DNA from: Candidatus Pacearchaeota archaeon
GTDB taxonomy: Archaea > Nanoarchaeota > Nanoarchaeia > Pacearchaeales > GW2011-AR1
Direction: 5' to 3'
Assembly: GCA_002690445.1 (NCBI GenBank)
Contig: NZER01000499.1
Span: 1-21,639, forward strand
DNA length: 21,639 bases
Made by a program: the position numbers and the translations under genes. Numbering within the stretch: the stretch's first letter is position 1; each line of letters opens with the position of its first letter. Positions 1-7,701 of the stretch are shown here, in pieces. The notes beneath the pieces are model-generated. The model was given only the letters and a program-made list of their open reading frames with translations. It had not been told where the DNA came from and did not search any database.

Positions 1-372
1 GCCCCAAGTCCAGTCACGCACGATCAGGGCGATCGTCCACTCGTCATTTGCGCTCAGCATGCCGAAGAGGCTGGGCCCGGTCAGCACATCAGACGAGCCG
101 TCAAAGGTAAGCTCAGGACGACCGCCCAATCCGCCGCCCGCGAGCGTGGGCTGGTCTGCTGCGGTACCCTGAGCGAGGTCGTTTCCGTTGCCGCTCATGT
201 CGTCCCAGCCGCTCACGGTGGATCCGTTCATCTCAGTGGCGAGATCCGAGCGTGCCCAGACGACCAGCATCGCACTGAGGTGGCGCGGATCGAAGCCCAG
301 GCGCGGCGCATCGCGCAGCGAGTGCGTGCCCTGAGCCGTCGAGCGGCGCGGGCTGTTGCGAAAGGCGGGCAC
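1..372 (-). CDS. LamG-like (concanavalin-type) tail-tip or fibre protein, C-terminus cut by window edge
   Basis: The first 124 residues are visible and the rest lies beyond base 1. After a basic, Arg-rich first 25 residues comes FDPRHLSAMLVVWARSDL, then a stretch with W-D-D-S-G-N-G-N-D-L, a Q-P-T-L segment and GGRPELTFDGSSDVL. This order is typical of the LamG/concanavalin-like jelly-roll fold (PF13385 type) found in phage receptor-binding or fibre proteins, so glycan or surface binding at the tail tip is the likely role (inference). The GTG at 370-372 directly follows the TAG stop of the preceding gene in the same frame. Neither this GTG nor the in-frame ATG at 268-270 has a Shine-Dalgarno sequence. 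Expression may therefore depend on re-initiation or on TAG read-through. Conserved sequence upstream of the ATG supports the GTG over the ATG. The family call is good; the exact start is uncertain. Confidence 0.75.
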   Translation of the reverse strand, partial: MPAFRNSPRRSTAQGTHSLRDAPRLGFDPRHLSAMLVVWARSDLATEMNGSTVSGWDDMSGNGNDLAQGTAADQPTLAGGGLGGRPELTFDGSSDVLTGPSLFGMLSANDEWTIALIVRDWTWG

Positions 373-747
373 CTAGTACCGCAGGGCTTGGACGTAGAAG
401 GTCAGATCGATGGTCTTGCCTGCGCTGGTCGAGTCACCCTCGGCGGTGAAGTATGCCGCCTCAAAAAAGGGCACCGCTGCGCTCATCAGATCGCTGGCCT
501 GGGTGACGCCGCCCGAGAAGTCAAGCGTCACCGAGTACAGTTCACGGCTGCTGCTGTCGTCGTTCCAGGCTCTGACGATTGCCTGCCCGCCCGTTGATGA
601 CAACTCGCCATGCACTCCCCACAGCAAGCCTGCGGTGATCTCTCCCGCGTTGACCTCGATGGGCTCCTCTCCGGTCTCGGTCCCATCCGAGAGGGAGCCG
701 GAGGTGATCGTGTCTACGTTGATATAGATGGGGATCGTCTGTGCCAT
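373..747 (-). CDS. Small beta-rich virion (tail-tip) protein, 124 aa
   Basis: The 124-aa product is acidic and rich in Ser, Thr, Gly and Ala. It shows alternating hydrophobic residues, as expected of a small beta-sandwich (IPIYINVDTI near the N-terminus, KTIDLTFYVQAL at the C-terminus). I do not recognise a named family. It sits between the 191-aa beta-rich protein and the LamG-like protein in the tail-tip cluster, so a structural role at the tail tip or in a fibre is inferred. The start is the ATG at 745-747 with GGAGA about five bases upstream. A perfect GC-rich inverted repeat lies in the leader just upstream. Its TAG stop at 373-375 is immediately followed, in the same frame, by the GTG of the LamG-like gene. 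Confidence 0.75.
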   Translation of the reverse strand: MAQTIPIYINVDTITSGSLSDGTETGEEPIEVNAGEITAGLLWGVHGELSSTGGQAIVRAWNDDSSSRELYSVTLDFSGGVTQASDLMSAAVPFFEAAYFTAEGDSTSAGKTIDLTFYVQALRY

Positions 748-763
748 TCGAGTCTCCAGGCAG

Positions 764-789
764 TGCGCCGCTGCTCGCAGGGCGGCGCA
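764..789 (-). other. GC-rich perfect hairpin in the mRNA leader between two tail genes
   Basis: The inverted repeat is TGCGCCGC (764-771) / GCGGCGCA (782-789), an 8-bp perfect stem with a 10-base loop. It lies in the 53-base gap between the 191-aa gene (stop at 801) and the 124-aa gene (start at 747), ending 17 bases before the start codon. No T-run follows it on the minus strand, so it is not a standard intrinsic terminator. An mRNA-processing, stability or translation-tuning element is possible. Confidence 0.55.
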
Positions 790-800
790 GGTTTGTTAGG

Positions 801-1376
801 TCAAGCCGTGATGTCTACCACGTGGATCGCGTAGAAGCCAACGAGGCTGTTAGCTGTGGTCGAGTTGGTGCCGTTGATAAACTCACCGTTAGCCCACAGG
901 CCGATCCCTCCGGTGGATCCCGGGTCGGTGATGTTGGAGAACGCGCCCGCGACCTTGAGGTTGAGCCCGTCGATCAGGTTGGCGTAGCTGGCATCATCAG
1001 CCGAGCCAAAGCCCACGTCAATGGTGATGGTGTCTTCGCTGCTGCCGGTGTCTATCTCGATCAGCACGTCGGTGATGAACAAGGTGGTGCCGTAGGTGTT
1101 CTCCAGAGAGAAGGCCCCAGCGTTGCCGCTCGCTGTGTCGATAGAGTCCCGCAGCCAGTAGCCTGCATACTTGCTCATCTGCGCCCGCTGCACTCCATTG
1201 GAGAGCGACGATCCAGCCGAGACGATCCCGAGCTTGCCGGTGCTGCTGCTCACCTCGATGCTCGTGGCATCCGCTGCGGTCGTGAGCAGAGCTTTGTCAC
1301 CAATGCTCTGGCTGGTGATCTCCCCGCCACTCTCGACCACGGTCAGGTCGCCTATGTAACTAATCCCGCCCGGCAT
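801..1376 (-). CDS. Beta-rich virion/tail protein, 191 aa
   Basis: The 191-aa product has almost no charged clusters and is rich in Ser, Thr, Gly, Ala, Ile and Asp. The central part (SLENTYGTTLFITDVLIEIDTG, then TITIDVGFGSADD, ASYANLIDGLNL, and a C-terminal LVGFYAIHVVDI) resembles beta-sandwich structural proteins common near tail-fibre genes of phages known from metagenomes. Residue pattern and position support this; I cannot give a family accession. The start is ATG 1374-1376 preceded by TTAGGAGA, whose TAG is the stop of the upstream 681-aa gene, so the two are translationally coupled. It lies downstream of the hub gene in the tail-tip cluster. A tail-tip decoration or adhesin-associated role is inferred. 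Confidence 0.75.
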   Translation of the reverse strand: MPGGISYIGDLTVVESGGEITSQSIGDKALLTTAADATSIEVSSSTGKLGIVSAGSSLSNGVQRAQMSKYAGYWLRDSIDTASGNAGAFSLENTYGTTLFITDVLIEIDTGSSEDTITIDVGFGSADDASYANLIDGLNLKVAGAFSNITDPGSTGGIGLWANGEFINGTNSTTANSLVGFYAIHVVDITA

Positions 1377-1385
1377 CTCTGTCTC

Positions 1386-3431
1386 CTAATCTGGGATCGC
1401 TCTCGCGAACTGGATCCGATCATGTGAGGGCTTCTCGCCCTTCGCTTCCTGCTCGCCCTTGCTCTTCCTCGACACGTCGCCCTCTATGCTGACTGCTCGT
1501 GGCAGCGAGGGCTGATGATAGGTTCGCATTGTAACCGTCTGCTTGTCTAGGTCTAGCCGCAATCCTCGGATCTGGCCGGGCCCATGGTAGACCCCTGCGA
1601 TCTCGTAGGCGATCAGGTCGCCTAGCTCATATCGGAAGCTCGGGTATCCGTGCACCGCTTCAAGCACCGGCTGAGGTCTTGATCGCTCAGTCTCCAAGAG
1701 CCCGGCAGTTGTCTCAAAGCCCTGACCCGCTGCCCAGTTCCAATGCCGAAAGTTGATCTCGCCCTCGATGACCTGCCCCACCCGCTCATCGTCCTGCTCG
1801 CTCAGGTCGGACAGTTCAAGGATGCGCTGATCTGTCACCTCCATCACGCCCGCTGAGGTGTCGGGCTCTGCGTAGAAGTTGGCAGTCGTGATGGTGGTGG
1901 CGTTGGAGTAGACCCCGTCGGGATCGGCCAGTTGCTTGACCCCGATCGCGGGCACCGTGTCGCTCAGATCAGCCTCTGAGAATGTAGCGATGGGCAGATC
2001 GCCAGGGCGCGGGCGCGGCACGGCGTAATACTTGCGATCGAACTCCAGCGCGGAGGCGTCCCGCTTGAAGATCAGATCGGCGGGGGTCGTCTGCATCAGT
2101 CCCTGGATCACGGCACTCACAGAGACGGGCTCATCCACGATGTCGGTGGGGATAGCGCAGGCCCTGTTCCAGCTATTGAGCGGCAGGCTCGCACCGAAGA
2201 GCAGCAGATCGTTCATGGCGTCCGGGTGCAGTCTGCCCGGTACCCCAAGCACCTCGTCAATGATCCACTTGAAGATCAGGTGCGGCTGCCCGTATAGGTC
2301 GGTTCCGTAGACAATGGGCGCGGCTTCTGCCGATGTCAGGGTCTGGCCGAGTAGCGTGCCATTGTAGTCACTGAAGCTGATCGTGCCGGTGTAGTTGGGG
2401 CCGTGCGAGACGAACAGAGGACCGCCGCCCACCTTGCCGAAGATGCGACCAGCCACGCCATCCATCGCGTGATCTGTGGCGAACTTACACACCGTTCCGA
2501 TGGGGCCAAAGCGCGGGTTGGTGTTGTTCCAGACGAAGAGCCAAGGGGTTGTCTCGTCGGTGACGCGATGCAGCGCGCCATCGTTTGCCTCGTAAACCAC
2601 ATCGAAGACGAACTGATCGAACTCGGGCGACACGAGGCAGTAGTGATAGTCGTATCCGAGCCCGGTACCGGCGCGTGCGTCCTCTCCATAGTGCGCTAGC
2701 TCGCGCCAGACCTCCAGATTGCCGGGCGCGCCGCCGAACACCTGCCCCACCCACTTGCCGCGCTGGCTCTCGTTTAGCTCATAGGCCAGCGGAGCGCGGC
2801 GGCTGGCTGTGATCACGGCTGGAGTCTCGCCCGCGTGCCACGTTCCCAGCAGCGCAGTCACCAGCCAGTTGGCAGGGACCTCGTGGGGCACTTGCCACAT
2901 GGGCCAAGTGAGCGTCGGCGGGAAGCTGTCGCCCACGTCAATGGTCATCTTGAAGGTGTGCGCGGTGATGTTGGTGGGGTTGCGGTCCCAGGTGCCCGCC
3001 GCCATGACCTCGAAGCGGTCGAGGTTGTCGAGGTCTGCAACAATGAAGCGCACCGGCTGGCCGCGCCACCGACCAGAGACCGCCATGTCGCGCAGCGAGA
3101 GCGGATCGAAGCCGTCGCCCAGGTCGTCATCGCCCAGGTCAACCGAGAAGGTGATCTCAGAGAGCGCCTGTATATTCTGCTTGAGTGTGCCCAGCGTCTT
3201 GTCAAAGACGCAGCGAGAGAGGCGCGCCTCGTACTGCTGGAAGCCCGGCTCAAAGGCCCGCTGGAAGCCGCCCGACGCGCTGCTGCTACGTGCAGACAGG
3301 CCCGATCCCGTGCGAGTCTTCGGGCCGCACCAGCGCACGAGATGCCGGTTGCCGTCCAAGTCCCGATAGACTCCCTCGATCAGGTAGGCAAGCCGCAGGT
3401 GTGACTCGGTCCAGTCAATAGCAAGCGACAT
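1386..3431 (-). CDS. Large tail-tip / baseplate-hub-like protein, 681 aa
   Basis: The 681-aa protein is encoded two genes after the tape measure, the usual place of the hub (Tal or gp44-like) protein that closes the tail tube. The N-terminal third is beta-rich (SEITFSVDLGDDDLGDGF, GRWRGQPVRFIVADLD). The middle holds a Trp/Tyr/Gly-rich insertion. The C-terminal part (GDLIAYEIAGVYHGPGQIRG, then LDLDKQTVTMRTY) looks like the repeated hub or tail-knob beta domain of siphophage tail proteins. The last 35 residues are charged (KSKGEQEAKGEKP), probably a flexible tail. There are no transmembrane segments and I see no clear peptidase motif. It starts at ATG 3429-3431, directly abutting the TAG of the upstream gene, with a GGAGCAGG-type ribosome site. 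The minor tail assignment is strong; the specific hub role is inferred from order and size. Confidence 0.75.
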   Translation of the reverse strand: MSLAIDWTESHLRLAYLIEGVYRDLDGNRHLVRWCGPKTRTGSGLSARSSSASGGFQRAFEPGFQQYEARLSRCVFDKTLGTLKQNIQALSEITFSVDLGDDDLGDGFDPLSLRDMAVSGRWRGQPVRFIVADLDNLDRFEVMAAGTWDRNPTNITAHTFKMTIDVGDSFPPTLTWPMWQVPHEVPANWLVTALLGTWHAGETPAVITASRRAPLAYELNESQRGKWVGQVFGGAPGNLEVWRELAHYGEDARAGTGLGYDYHYCLVSPEFDQFVFDVVYEANDGALHRVTDETTPWLFVWNNTNPRFGPIGTVCKFATDHAMDGVAGRIFGKVGGGPLFVSHGPNYTGTISFSDYNGTLLGQTLTSAEAAPIVYGTDLYGQPHLIFKWIIDEVLGVPGRLHPDAMNDLLLFGASLPLNSWNRACAIPTDIVDEPVSVSAVIQGLMQTTPADLIFKRDASALEFDRKYYAVPRPRPGDLPIATFSEADLSDTVPAIGVKQLADPDGVYSNATTITTANFYAEPDTSAGVMEVTDQRILELSDLSEQDDERVGQVIEGEINFRHWNWAAGQGFETTAGLLETERSRPQPVLEAVHGYPSFRYELGDLIAYEIAGVYHGPGQIRGLRLDLDKQTVTMRTYHQPSLPRAVSIEGDVSRKSKGEQEAKGEKPSHDRIQFARAIPD

Positions 3432-4634
3432 CTAGCGGACCTGCTCCAGCGTGATCTCGCCGGAGATGTAGTCAGAGGCCGCGCCGCCGTAGTCGTCTTG
3501 GCTGTACCGATGCAAGGCAGCCCACAGCAGGAAGCCCTTGTCTGCCTCGTCCTCAGCGTCATAGGTGCCGTCTGCTATCAGGTTCCAGCGCAGAGCCCAG
3601 ATCAGGCCATGGCTGCGGCCCTCGCGCACCACCGCCGTCACCACGTCGCGATAGTCGTCTGCCTCCCAGTTATTGAAGTTGAGCGGTGCGCGCCACGTCA
3701 TCAGGTTCTCGGTCGGGTAGTAGCTCTTCACGCCCAGCGGGATCGAGGTGTCAACGAGTCCGTGACCCTTCAACTCTGTGATCTGCCGGGTGCTGCTGCC
3801 GTACTCGTCCAGGGCCTTGACGATGCCCACCGCATGGAATGGATCGGAGTCGAAGTAACGCCACGAGAAGGCCCAATAGCGATACCCCATGGCAGCCCCG
3901 CCGGAGTCAAAGGCGATCTGGATCTTGTTCTGGTCCTCGGTCGGGCGGCTGGAGAAGGACAACTCCTTGCTCGCTGAGTCCACCCACTTGCTGCGATCCG
4001 TCATGCTCAGGTTTGAGGCGTTGGCGAAGAGCTTAACCACGCTCAACTCTGCATCGTTCCACTGCACGTCATCGCCGCCCGCGAGGATGCAGGCCCCGAG
4101 CGTGATCGAGGTAGCCGATCCCAGGTCGAAGACCGCCCAGTGATCGGTTCCATAGCGGCGCTCGTCTGCTTGATAGTAGGCCCCGCCCGAGTCGTCTGCG
4201 TCCTTCGAGAAGCCCAGCCAGGGCCGGATCTCGGTGGTGCCTGAGTGCGTGCCGGATGCCCACAAGATCGAGAAGGTGCCGCTCGCTGATATTTCAAAGC
4301 GTGCGGTGCTGTGATTGTAGATCGCCGTGTAAGTCAGTGCGGTGAGGCTGCTGTTGTTGAGTGAGTCCTGTAGTCGGGCGGCGATAGCGGAGCCCCTGCC
4401 CGCCATATGCGGAAGCTCGATCTGCAACTCTGATCCGCCGCCCTCGGTGATGTCTATGTAGACCCCAGGATCCACCGAGAAGTAGCCGTCGAGCGGGGTC
4501 TGCCAGACCACCCTCGGGCGGTCATCCAGGGCACTGGCTACCGGCGCTCCGGGCGTGTCTCCCGAAGGCCCCACCGTCACGGTCGTGGTTCCAAGGCTCA
4601 GCTTGTCATCCATGAAGAAAGCGGTCAGTCCCAC
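3432..4634 (-). CDS. Minor tail protein directly after the tape measure (distal-tail position), 400 aa
   Basis: The 400-aa product begins with beta-rich sequence. It contains a module (YTAIYNHSTARFEISASGTF, then W-A-S-G and W-L-G-F-S) that matches a pattern recurrent in phage tail and fibre proteins, in which a Y-T-x-x-Y-N..F-x-I-S strand pair precedes a glycine-rich LGF turn. A WAVFDLGSATSITLGACIL segment further on resembles a discoidin-like beta-sandwich. The C-terminal half has many Trp and Tyr. Position right after the tape measure suggests a distal-tail or tail-tip adaptor. The start is GTG at 4632-4634, sharing its first G with the tape-measure stop (TAGTG), with GGAGG six bases upstream. 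Function is inferred from order; no enzyme motif is visible. Confidence 0.75.
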   Translation of the reverse strand: MGLTAFFMDDKLSLGTTTVTVGPSGDTPGAPVASALDDRPRVVWQTPLDGYFSVDPGVYIDITEGGGSELQIELPHMAGRGSAIAARLQDSLNNSSLTALTYTAIYNHSTARFEISASGTFSILWASGTHSGTTEIRPWLGFSKDADDSGGAYYQADERRYGTDHWAVFDLGSATSITLGACILAGGDDVQWNDAELSVVKLFANASNLSMTDRSKWVDSASKELSFSSRPTEDQNKIQIAFDSGGAAMGYRYWAFSWRYFDSDPFHAVGIVKALDEYGSSTRQITELKGHGLVDTSIPLGVKSYYPTENLMTWRAPLNFNNWEADDYRDVVTAVVREGRSHGLIWALRWNLIADGTYDAEDEADKGFLLWAALHRYSQDDYGGAASDYISGEITLEQVR

Positions 4635-6853
4635 TATCGGCCTCCGTATCTGGTGCGCTCAGCGTAGGGCATGCCTCGCTCAGACGAGCGGATCAGGTGT
4701 GAGTCCACGGTCTGGCCGAGCACGTTGCCGTCGATCTCCAACACAGTGTTGACCACCACCGGCTCGCCGCCGCCGCCACGCTCCAGCATCCGGCTGATCG
4801 CTCTAGTGCCCACCGGGTCAAGCACCATCTCATCGTTCCTGACTGCGAGCGCGGTGTGATTGTTGAGCCCAGCCGCACGCAGCGCGCCGGGAGGAAGTCC
4901 AGCATCAGCCACTCCGGCGATCGCAGTGCCCAGGATGGTGGCGATCTGCACGCCTCCCAGCACGCCCGCGAGCACGCCCATCGGGACGTTGGGAAAGGGT
5001 GGCCCGGCAGCAAGGGCTGCCGAGACGCTTTGAGCGGTGGAGAGGGTGGCTTGAGCGACGGCAGCGGCCTGAGCGACGACGAACGCGGCGATGGCTGCGT
5101 CCTTGGCCTCCTTCGAGTTCTCCCCAAAAGACTTCGCAGTGACTGCCCCGATCATGGTCGCGAAGCCCGATGCTGTCTCGATTATCTTGACTGCGGTCTG
5201 CATCGTCTGGAGCATCTCTGACTCAGCATTGACGCGCTCCTGCTCCCGCGCCTCGTCGCGGATGGCTGCGCGCTGATCCTCTCCGTCCCGCACTATGGCT
5301 GTGAGCGCGTCCTCATAGTCCCGCTTCAACACCAGCAGCCGCGCGTCGGCTTCTGCGTCGGTGGCGGCTGCTGCCTCTATTGCGTTGTATGCCGCCACGT
5401 GCATGGCTTCCAGGGACTCCTTGCGGCGCTGCTGCTCTGCGTCGATCCTTGCAAAGGCCGAAGCCTGCGCGGTCATCCCGATAGCGTCGATCTTCTCGAC
5501 GTGCGCCAGCCACGCGAAACCGATCCTCAGTAGTTCGTTCTCGGCCTCTGCCGCCTCGGCCTCAAGGCCAGCCGCATCGCCCCACAGCATCGCCCCGGCA
5601 CCGGCTTGCTGGGCCGCCTTCAGCACAGCAGGGACGCCTGCCGCCGGGGTCCCTGCAGGCGCAGCACCCGGGGTCGGGCGAAGCAGTGACTCTGGGATGT
5701 CGGAGATCATCTGCTGCTTCTCGATCGCCTTCCTCATGATCTCGATGCGTTCATTCCAGCCCTGATGGGCATCCCAGATGCGATCGGTGATGCCCGGCAA
5801 GTCGCGCATGGCGTCGGTTGCTAGCTTCGCGGCGGGGATAGCAGCCATGCCAAAGGATGAGTTGAGCATAACCAGCGCGCCCGTGAGCTTGACGATGGGC
5901 TTCATGAGGATCGCTGTCTGGTGTAGCGTCTGGGCCCAGATCATGGTCTGGATCGCTAACTCTCCGGTCACGCTGGCAAGGTCCCGGGCCATCCTCACCT
6001 TGTCCTCGTTGGGCATCGCGAGCACGATGTTCGCGAAGCCGTTGGTGATACCACTCAGCACCGGGATCATCGGCTCAAGCACCTGCGCCTTGAGCCCAAA
6101 CAGAACCTTGGCCGCTCGAAGCTGTGCGTCCTTGAAGTCCTCAGAGTCCCTCACGGCTTTGTTGGTGGCGACTCCGAAGCGCTCGATGTCCTCGATGGCC
6201 CCTTGCAGGCCCTCCCTGCCGCCTTCAAAGCCGACCAGCATGTCCCTGCCCGAGCGGCCTAGAAGCAGCGCCGCAACCTGGGCGCGCTCGGCGTGCGTGG
6301 CAAGCCCCGCCATGCCCTCGGAGATCCTCAGCATCCGCTCCTTGAGCGGCAGCCGCGCCAACTCTGCGGCGCTTACCTTCAGGGCGTCGAAGGCGTCCGT
6401 GTAGGTCTTGGCGGGGTTCTTCTTCATCGCCTCGCCCATGGTCTGGTTGAGCTTCTGCATGGACTTCATGACCTTGCCGCTCTCGACCCCTGCCAACTCA
6501 AACGCGCCGATGAGTGCCTGAAATTGCTCTGGATCTGCGCCGATCGATCGGGCCTTCTTCCCTAGTTCGTCCAGTTGCGTGGCAAGCTCGACCGTCTCCG
6601 AGATGGCCTTGGCATAGGCTCTCGCCAGGGCCCCAGCCGCTACCACGACCGCGCCGAAGCCAGCGACGGCTATGCCCGCGCCGATAGCGAGCGGCCCGCC
6701 TGCCGCCATCATCGAGCCAAGGCGTCCAGTTGCTCCCGCCGCCCCGGACATCCCCTTGCCCATGGACCCCGCAGCCCTGCCGGTCTGCTTGAGTTCGCGC
6801 TGTACCTTGTTCGCGCCCCTGATCTTGAGCTTCATTGTCAAGCCGTCAGCCAT
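4634..6853 (-). CDS. Tail tape measure protein, 739 aa
   Basis: The protein is mostly alpha-helical. It has a long hydrophobic Gly/Ala stretch near residues 49-79, then the tape-measure-type sequence LDELGKKARSIGADPEQFQA (about 94-113). A charged coiled-coil region spans about 440-560 and a second Ala/Gly/Val-rich hydrophobic region lies near 580-650. Family knowledge: the tape measure fills the tail tube, sets its length and is ejected with the DNA. At roughly 1.5 Angstrom per residue, 739 residues imply a tail of about 0.11 micrometre, which suits a siphovirus. The ATG at 6851-6853 has GGAGG seven bases upstream; an in-frame ATG further upstream (6886) lacks this and overlaps the chaperone gene more. 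It overlaps the frameshifted chaperone stop by eight bases, as in lambda-type tail operons. No peptidoglycan hydrolase domain is seen. Confidence 0.93.
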   Translation of the reverse strand: MADGLTMKLKIRGANKVQRELKQTGRAAGSMGKGMSGAAGATGRLGSMMAAGGPLAIGAGIAVAGFGAVVVAAGALARAYAKAISETVELATQLDELGKKARSIGADPEQFQALIGAFELAGVESGKVMKSMQKLNQTMGEAMKKNPAKTYTDAFDALKVSAAELARLPLKERMLRISEGMAGLATHAERAQVAALLLGRSGRDMLVGFEGGREGLQGAIEDIERFGVATNKAVRDSEDFKDAQLRAAKVLFGLKAQVLEPMIPVLSGITNGFANIVLAMPNEDKVRMARDLASVTGELAIQTMIWAQTLHQTAILMKPIVKLTGALVMLNSSFGMAAIPAAKLATDAMRDLPGITDRIWDAHQGWNERIEIMRKAIEKQQMISDIPESLLRPTPGAAPAGTPAAGVPAVLKAAQQAGAGAMLWGDAAGLEAEAAEAENELLRIGFAWLAHVEKIDAIGMTAQASAFARIDAEQQRRKESLEAMHVAAYNAIEAAAATDAEADARLLVLKRDYEDALTAIVRDGEDQRAAIRDEAREQERVNAESEMLQTMQTAVKIIETASGFATMIGAVTAKSFGENSKEAKDAAIAAFVVAQAAAVAQATLSTAQSVSAALAAGPPFPNVPMGVLAGVLGGVQIATILGTAIAGVADAGLPPGALRAAGLNNHTALAVRNDEMVLDPVGTRAISRMLERGGGGEPVVVNTVLEIDGNVLGQTVDSHLIRSSERGMPYAERTRYGGR

Positions 6854-7672
6854 TGCTCTGCCTCCGTTCCGACACTTCTGCGGCATACGCCTGGATCAAG
6901 TCCTGCTCAAAGTCCAGCACGCCCAATGACTCCACCAACTTGGCCTCTTGATCTTGGACTGAGCCGGGCCCAGGCATCCCGCCGAGCCTGCGCCACGCGC
7001 TCCAGACAGACACTGTGCGCCACTCTGCTGGGGTGATGGACGTCATGGGGCAGCGGTCCAGCTTGCGGTCCTCTGCGTGGACGCCAGCGGGCCTACGCTT
7101 AGCGCTGGGCATCCGCGCCGGGCTGCGCCATGGCTTGCCCTCCCCATTGCACCTCGTGCCGCCACATGATCCCCAGAGCTTGCAGCCGGTCCAGTCGTCG
7201 CCCCAGAGATCGATCTGCTCTTGGGTTGGTGCGTTGTGGGCGGTGTACTGAAGCGCCGCCCTCAGTCTTTTTCCTCGGCGCTCGCCAGCGTGCCCGCACC
7301 GATGATCGCATTGAAGACCTCCTCTCGGAGTCCCTCGTTGTCCTTGATGAACTCGACCGCCTGCGCCAGATCGATGGCCTTGCCGTCCAGGGTCAGGCCC
7401 TCGACTGCCACGATCAGATCGTCCAGCAGGCTGCCTCGAAAGTCGCTGAGTTGAGCGTCCCACGCCTTGACCGAGCCCGCGAAGTCTGCGTCTGTGGATC
7501 GCTCGACCAACTTCTTTGGGTCCAGCGTGGGAGCTTCCAGCACAAGCTCTCGCCACCTCGACATCCAGCCGACGCTCGGAGGATGGTAGAGGATCGTGCA
7601 TGGCTCGGGCTCTTCTCGGTTTCCTCCCCACGAGGGGATCAGTCTTCTTCTTTTCCAGGCTGCAAGTTCCAC
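6846..7672 (-). CDS. Frameshifted tail assembly chaperone (gpGT-like fusion), about 275 aa
   Basis: Reading frame 0 from 7672 to the slip site near 7267-7274 and then shifting -1 gives about 135 plus 140 residues, ending at the TGA at 6846-6848. The extension starts RLRAALQYTA and contains four Cys (extension residues 29, 35, 40, 73) and a Trp-rich part (EWRTVSVWSAWRRLGG). No start codon with a ribosome site exists for the second part alone, and its coding quality starts at the shift point. Family knowledge: in lambda and many siphophages the G and GT chaperones, made by a programmed -1 shift just before the tape measure, recruit tail tube subunits onto it. Position, overlap with the tape measure, slip run and stem-loop all fit. 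The precise slip codon is inferred. Confidence 0.8.
7238..7274 (-). promoter_or_regulatory. Programmed -1 ribosomal frameshift signal (slip run plus stem-loop)
   Basis: On the minus strand the sequence reads GAG-GAA-AAA-GAC-TGA. The slippery run GGAAAAAG is at 7267-7274 and the frame-0 stop at 7262-7264. Five bases after the run comes a 6-bp perfect stem GGGCGG (7256-7261) / CCGCCC (7238-7243) with a 12-base loop. A lysine AAA codon can re-pair after a -1 slip; the preceding GAA to GGA re-pairing is imperfect, so the heptamer is not a textbook X-XXY-YYZ. The spacing of slip run, stop and hairpin, placed between tail tube and tape measure, is the usual arrangement for chaperone frameshifting. 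Confidence 0.75.
7262..7672 (-). CDS. Tail assembly chaperone (gpG-like), unshifted product, 136 aa
   Basis: The unshifted product runs from the GTG at 7670-7672 to the TGA at 7262-7264. The GTG has GGAG about seven bases upstream and lies just after the tail tube gene. An in-frame ATG at 7562-7564 lacks a ribosome site and would remove the conserved-looking segment PCTILYHPPSVGWMSRWREL, a pattern typical of the N-terminus of these chaperones. The rest is helical and acidic (LDDLIVAVEGLTLDGKAIDL, then VEFIKDNEGLREEVFNAIIG). It acts in the host cytoplasm during tail assembly and is normally absent from the virion. It is expected to be made in excess over the frameshifted form. Confidence 0.82.
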   Translation of the reverse strand: MELAAWKRRRLIPSWGGNREEPEPCTILYHPPSVGWMSRWRELVLEAPTLDPKKLVERSTDADFAGSVKAWDAQLSDFRGSLLDDLIVAVEGLTLDGKAIDLAQAVEFIKDNEGLREEVFNAIIGAGTLASAEEKD

Positions 7673-7701
7673 GATGGCACTCCGTGGTTGTGGGTTGTTT
7701 G

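Noticed and set aside
741..1427. Plus-strand open frame of 228 aa
   Set aside because: It runs antisense to the 191-aa tail gene and its boundaries, with no plausible ribosome site or recognisable motif.
6854..6886. Longer N-terminus of the tape measure
   Set aside because: It lacks a ribosome site; the ATG at 6851-6853 has GGAGG at ideal distance.
7275..7631. Upstream part of the minus frame that ends at 6846, read as a separate gene start
   Set aside because: The Arg/Gly-rich sequence is the out-of-frame shadow of the chaperone; only the part after the slip site looks like protein.
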